Below, one piece after another: positions 4,976-5,040 of a DNA stretch of 5,040 nt (position 1 is its first letter; every line of letters starts with the position of its first letter). A model generated the notes under the pieces. That model made no database searches. It was not told where the DNA came from and was given only the letters and a program-made list of their open reading frames with translations. The DNA is from an uncultured Eubacteriales bacterium (GTDB lineage Bacteria > Bacillota > Clostridia > Oscillospirales > Acutalibacteraceae). The position numbers and the translations under genes are program-made. Location of the stretch: positions 11,692 through 16,731 of the forward strand of contig ONWY01000067.1 in assembly GCA_900321665.1 (NCBI GenBank). Reading direction: 5' to 3'.

Positions 4976-5040
4976 ATGCAAGATACCAATTTTGAAGAAA
5001 AACAACGCATTATACAAGAATTTGTACCGGGCAAGCAGGT
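4976..5040 (+). CDS. EutS/PduU-type circularly permuted BMC shell protein (5' end only)
   Basis: ATG at 4976 follows ACGGAG (4965-4970) by five bases. The 21 full codons before the window edge read MQDTNFEEKQRIIQEFVPGK plus Q, and the incomplete next codon (GT) fits valine. The stretch RIIQEFVPGKQV is the characteristic N-terminal segment of EutS and PduU, permuted single-domain BMC proteins whose N-terminal strands build a small beta-barrel over the hexamer pore. Sequence is closest to EutS as I remember it (RIIQEF), while position directly after pduS-pduT matches PduU, so I leave the symbol open. The rest of the gene is outside the window. Confidence 0.88.
   Translation, partial: MQDTNFEEKQRIIQEFVPGKQ

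Overview
The window is the interior of a bacterial microcompartment (BMC) operon. Every gene runs on the + strand and every one encodes either a shell protein or an enzyme/cofactor protein typical of ethanolamine (Eut) or propanediol (Pdu) organelles. The mid-range GC content, strong AGGAG-type ribosome binding sites, and the pairing of a cysteine-motif-free EutT with an unnamed 'Gram-positive Eut' protein point to a Firmicute, probably a gut Clostridia member. That taxonomic call is inference.

Layout: the 3' end of a hexameric shell protein (BMC-H, 1-218); a 165-nt gap packed with stem-loops; eutT, cobalamin adenosyltransferase (384-1160); pduL, phosphotransacylase (1164-1790, 3 nt after eutT); an uncharacterised Eut-operon protein (1855-2505); eutN, pentameric vertex protein (2517-2801); pduS, RnfC-like cobalamin reductase (2876-4219); pduT, tandem-domain Fe-S shell protein (4345-4893); and the first 21 codons of an EutS/PduU-type permuted shell protein (from 4976).

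How they would work together: shell proteins (BMC-H, EutN, PduT, EutS/PduU) enclose a lumen in which a signature enzyme, not in this window, makes an aldehyde. PduL converts the acyl-CoA product to acyl-phosphate and recycles CoA. PduS, with electrons possibly relayed through the PduT iron-sulfur cluster, would reduce corrinoid, and EutT would adenosylate it to coenzyme B12. The set is a hybrid: EutT, the unnamed protein and EutN resemble the Firmicutes eut order, whereas pduS-pduT-pduU is the order of the enterobacterial pdu operon. Ethanolamine ammonia-lyase or a B12-dependent diol dehydratase are the likeliest partners, but this window alone cannot decide.

The points most worth a second look are a 43-residue module shared by the N-terminus of EutT and the C-terminus of the unnamed protein, probable encapsulation helices on PduL and the unnamed protein, a 30-bp perfect repeat between the two domains of pduT, and stem-loops in every sizeable intergenic gap.
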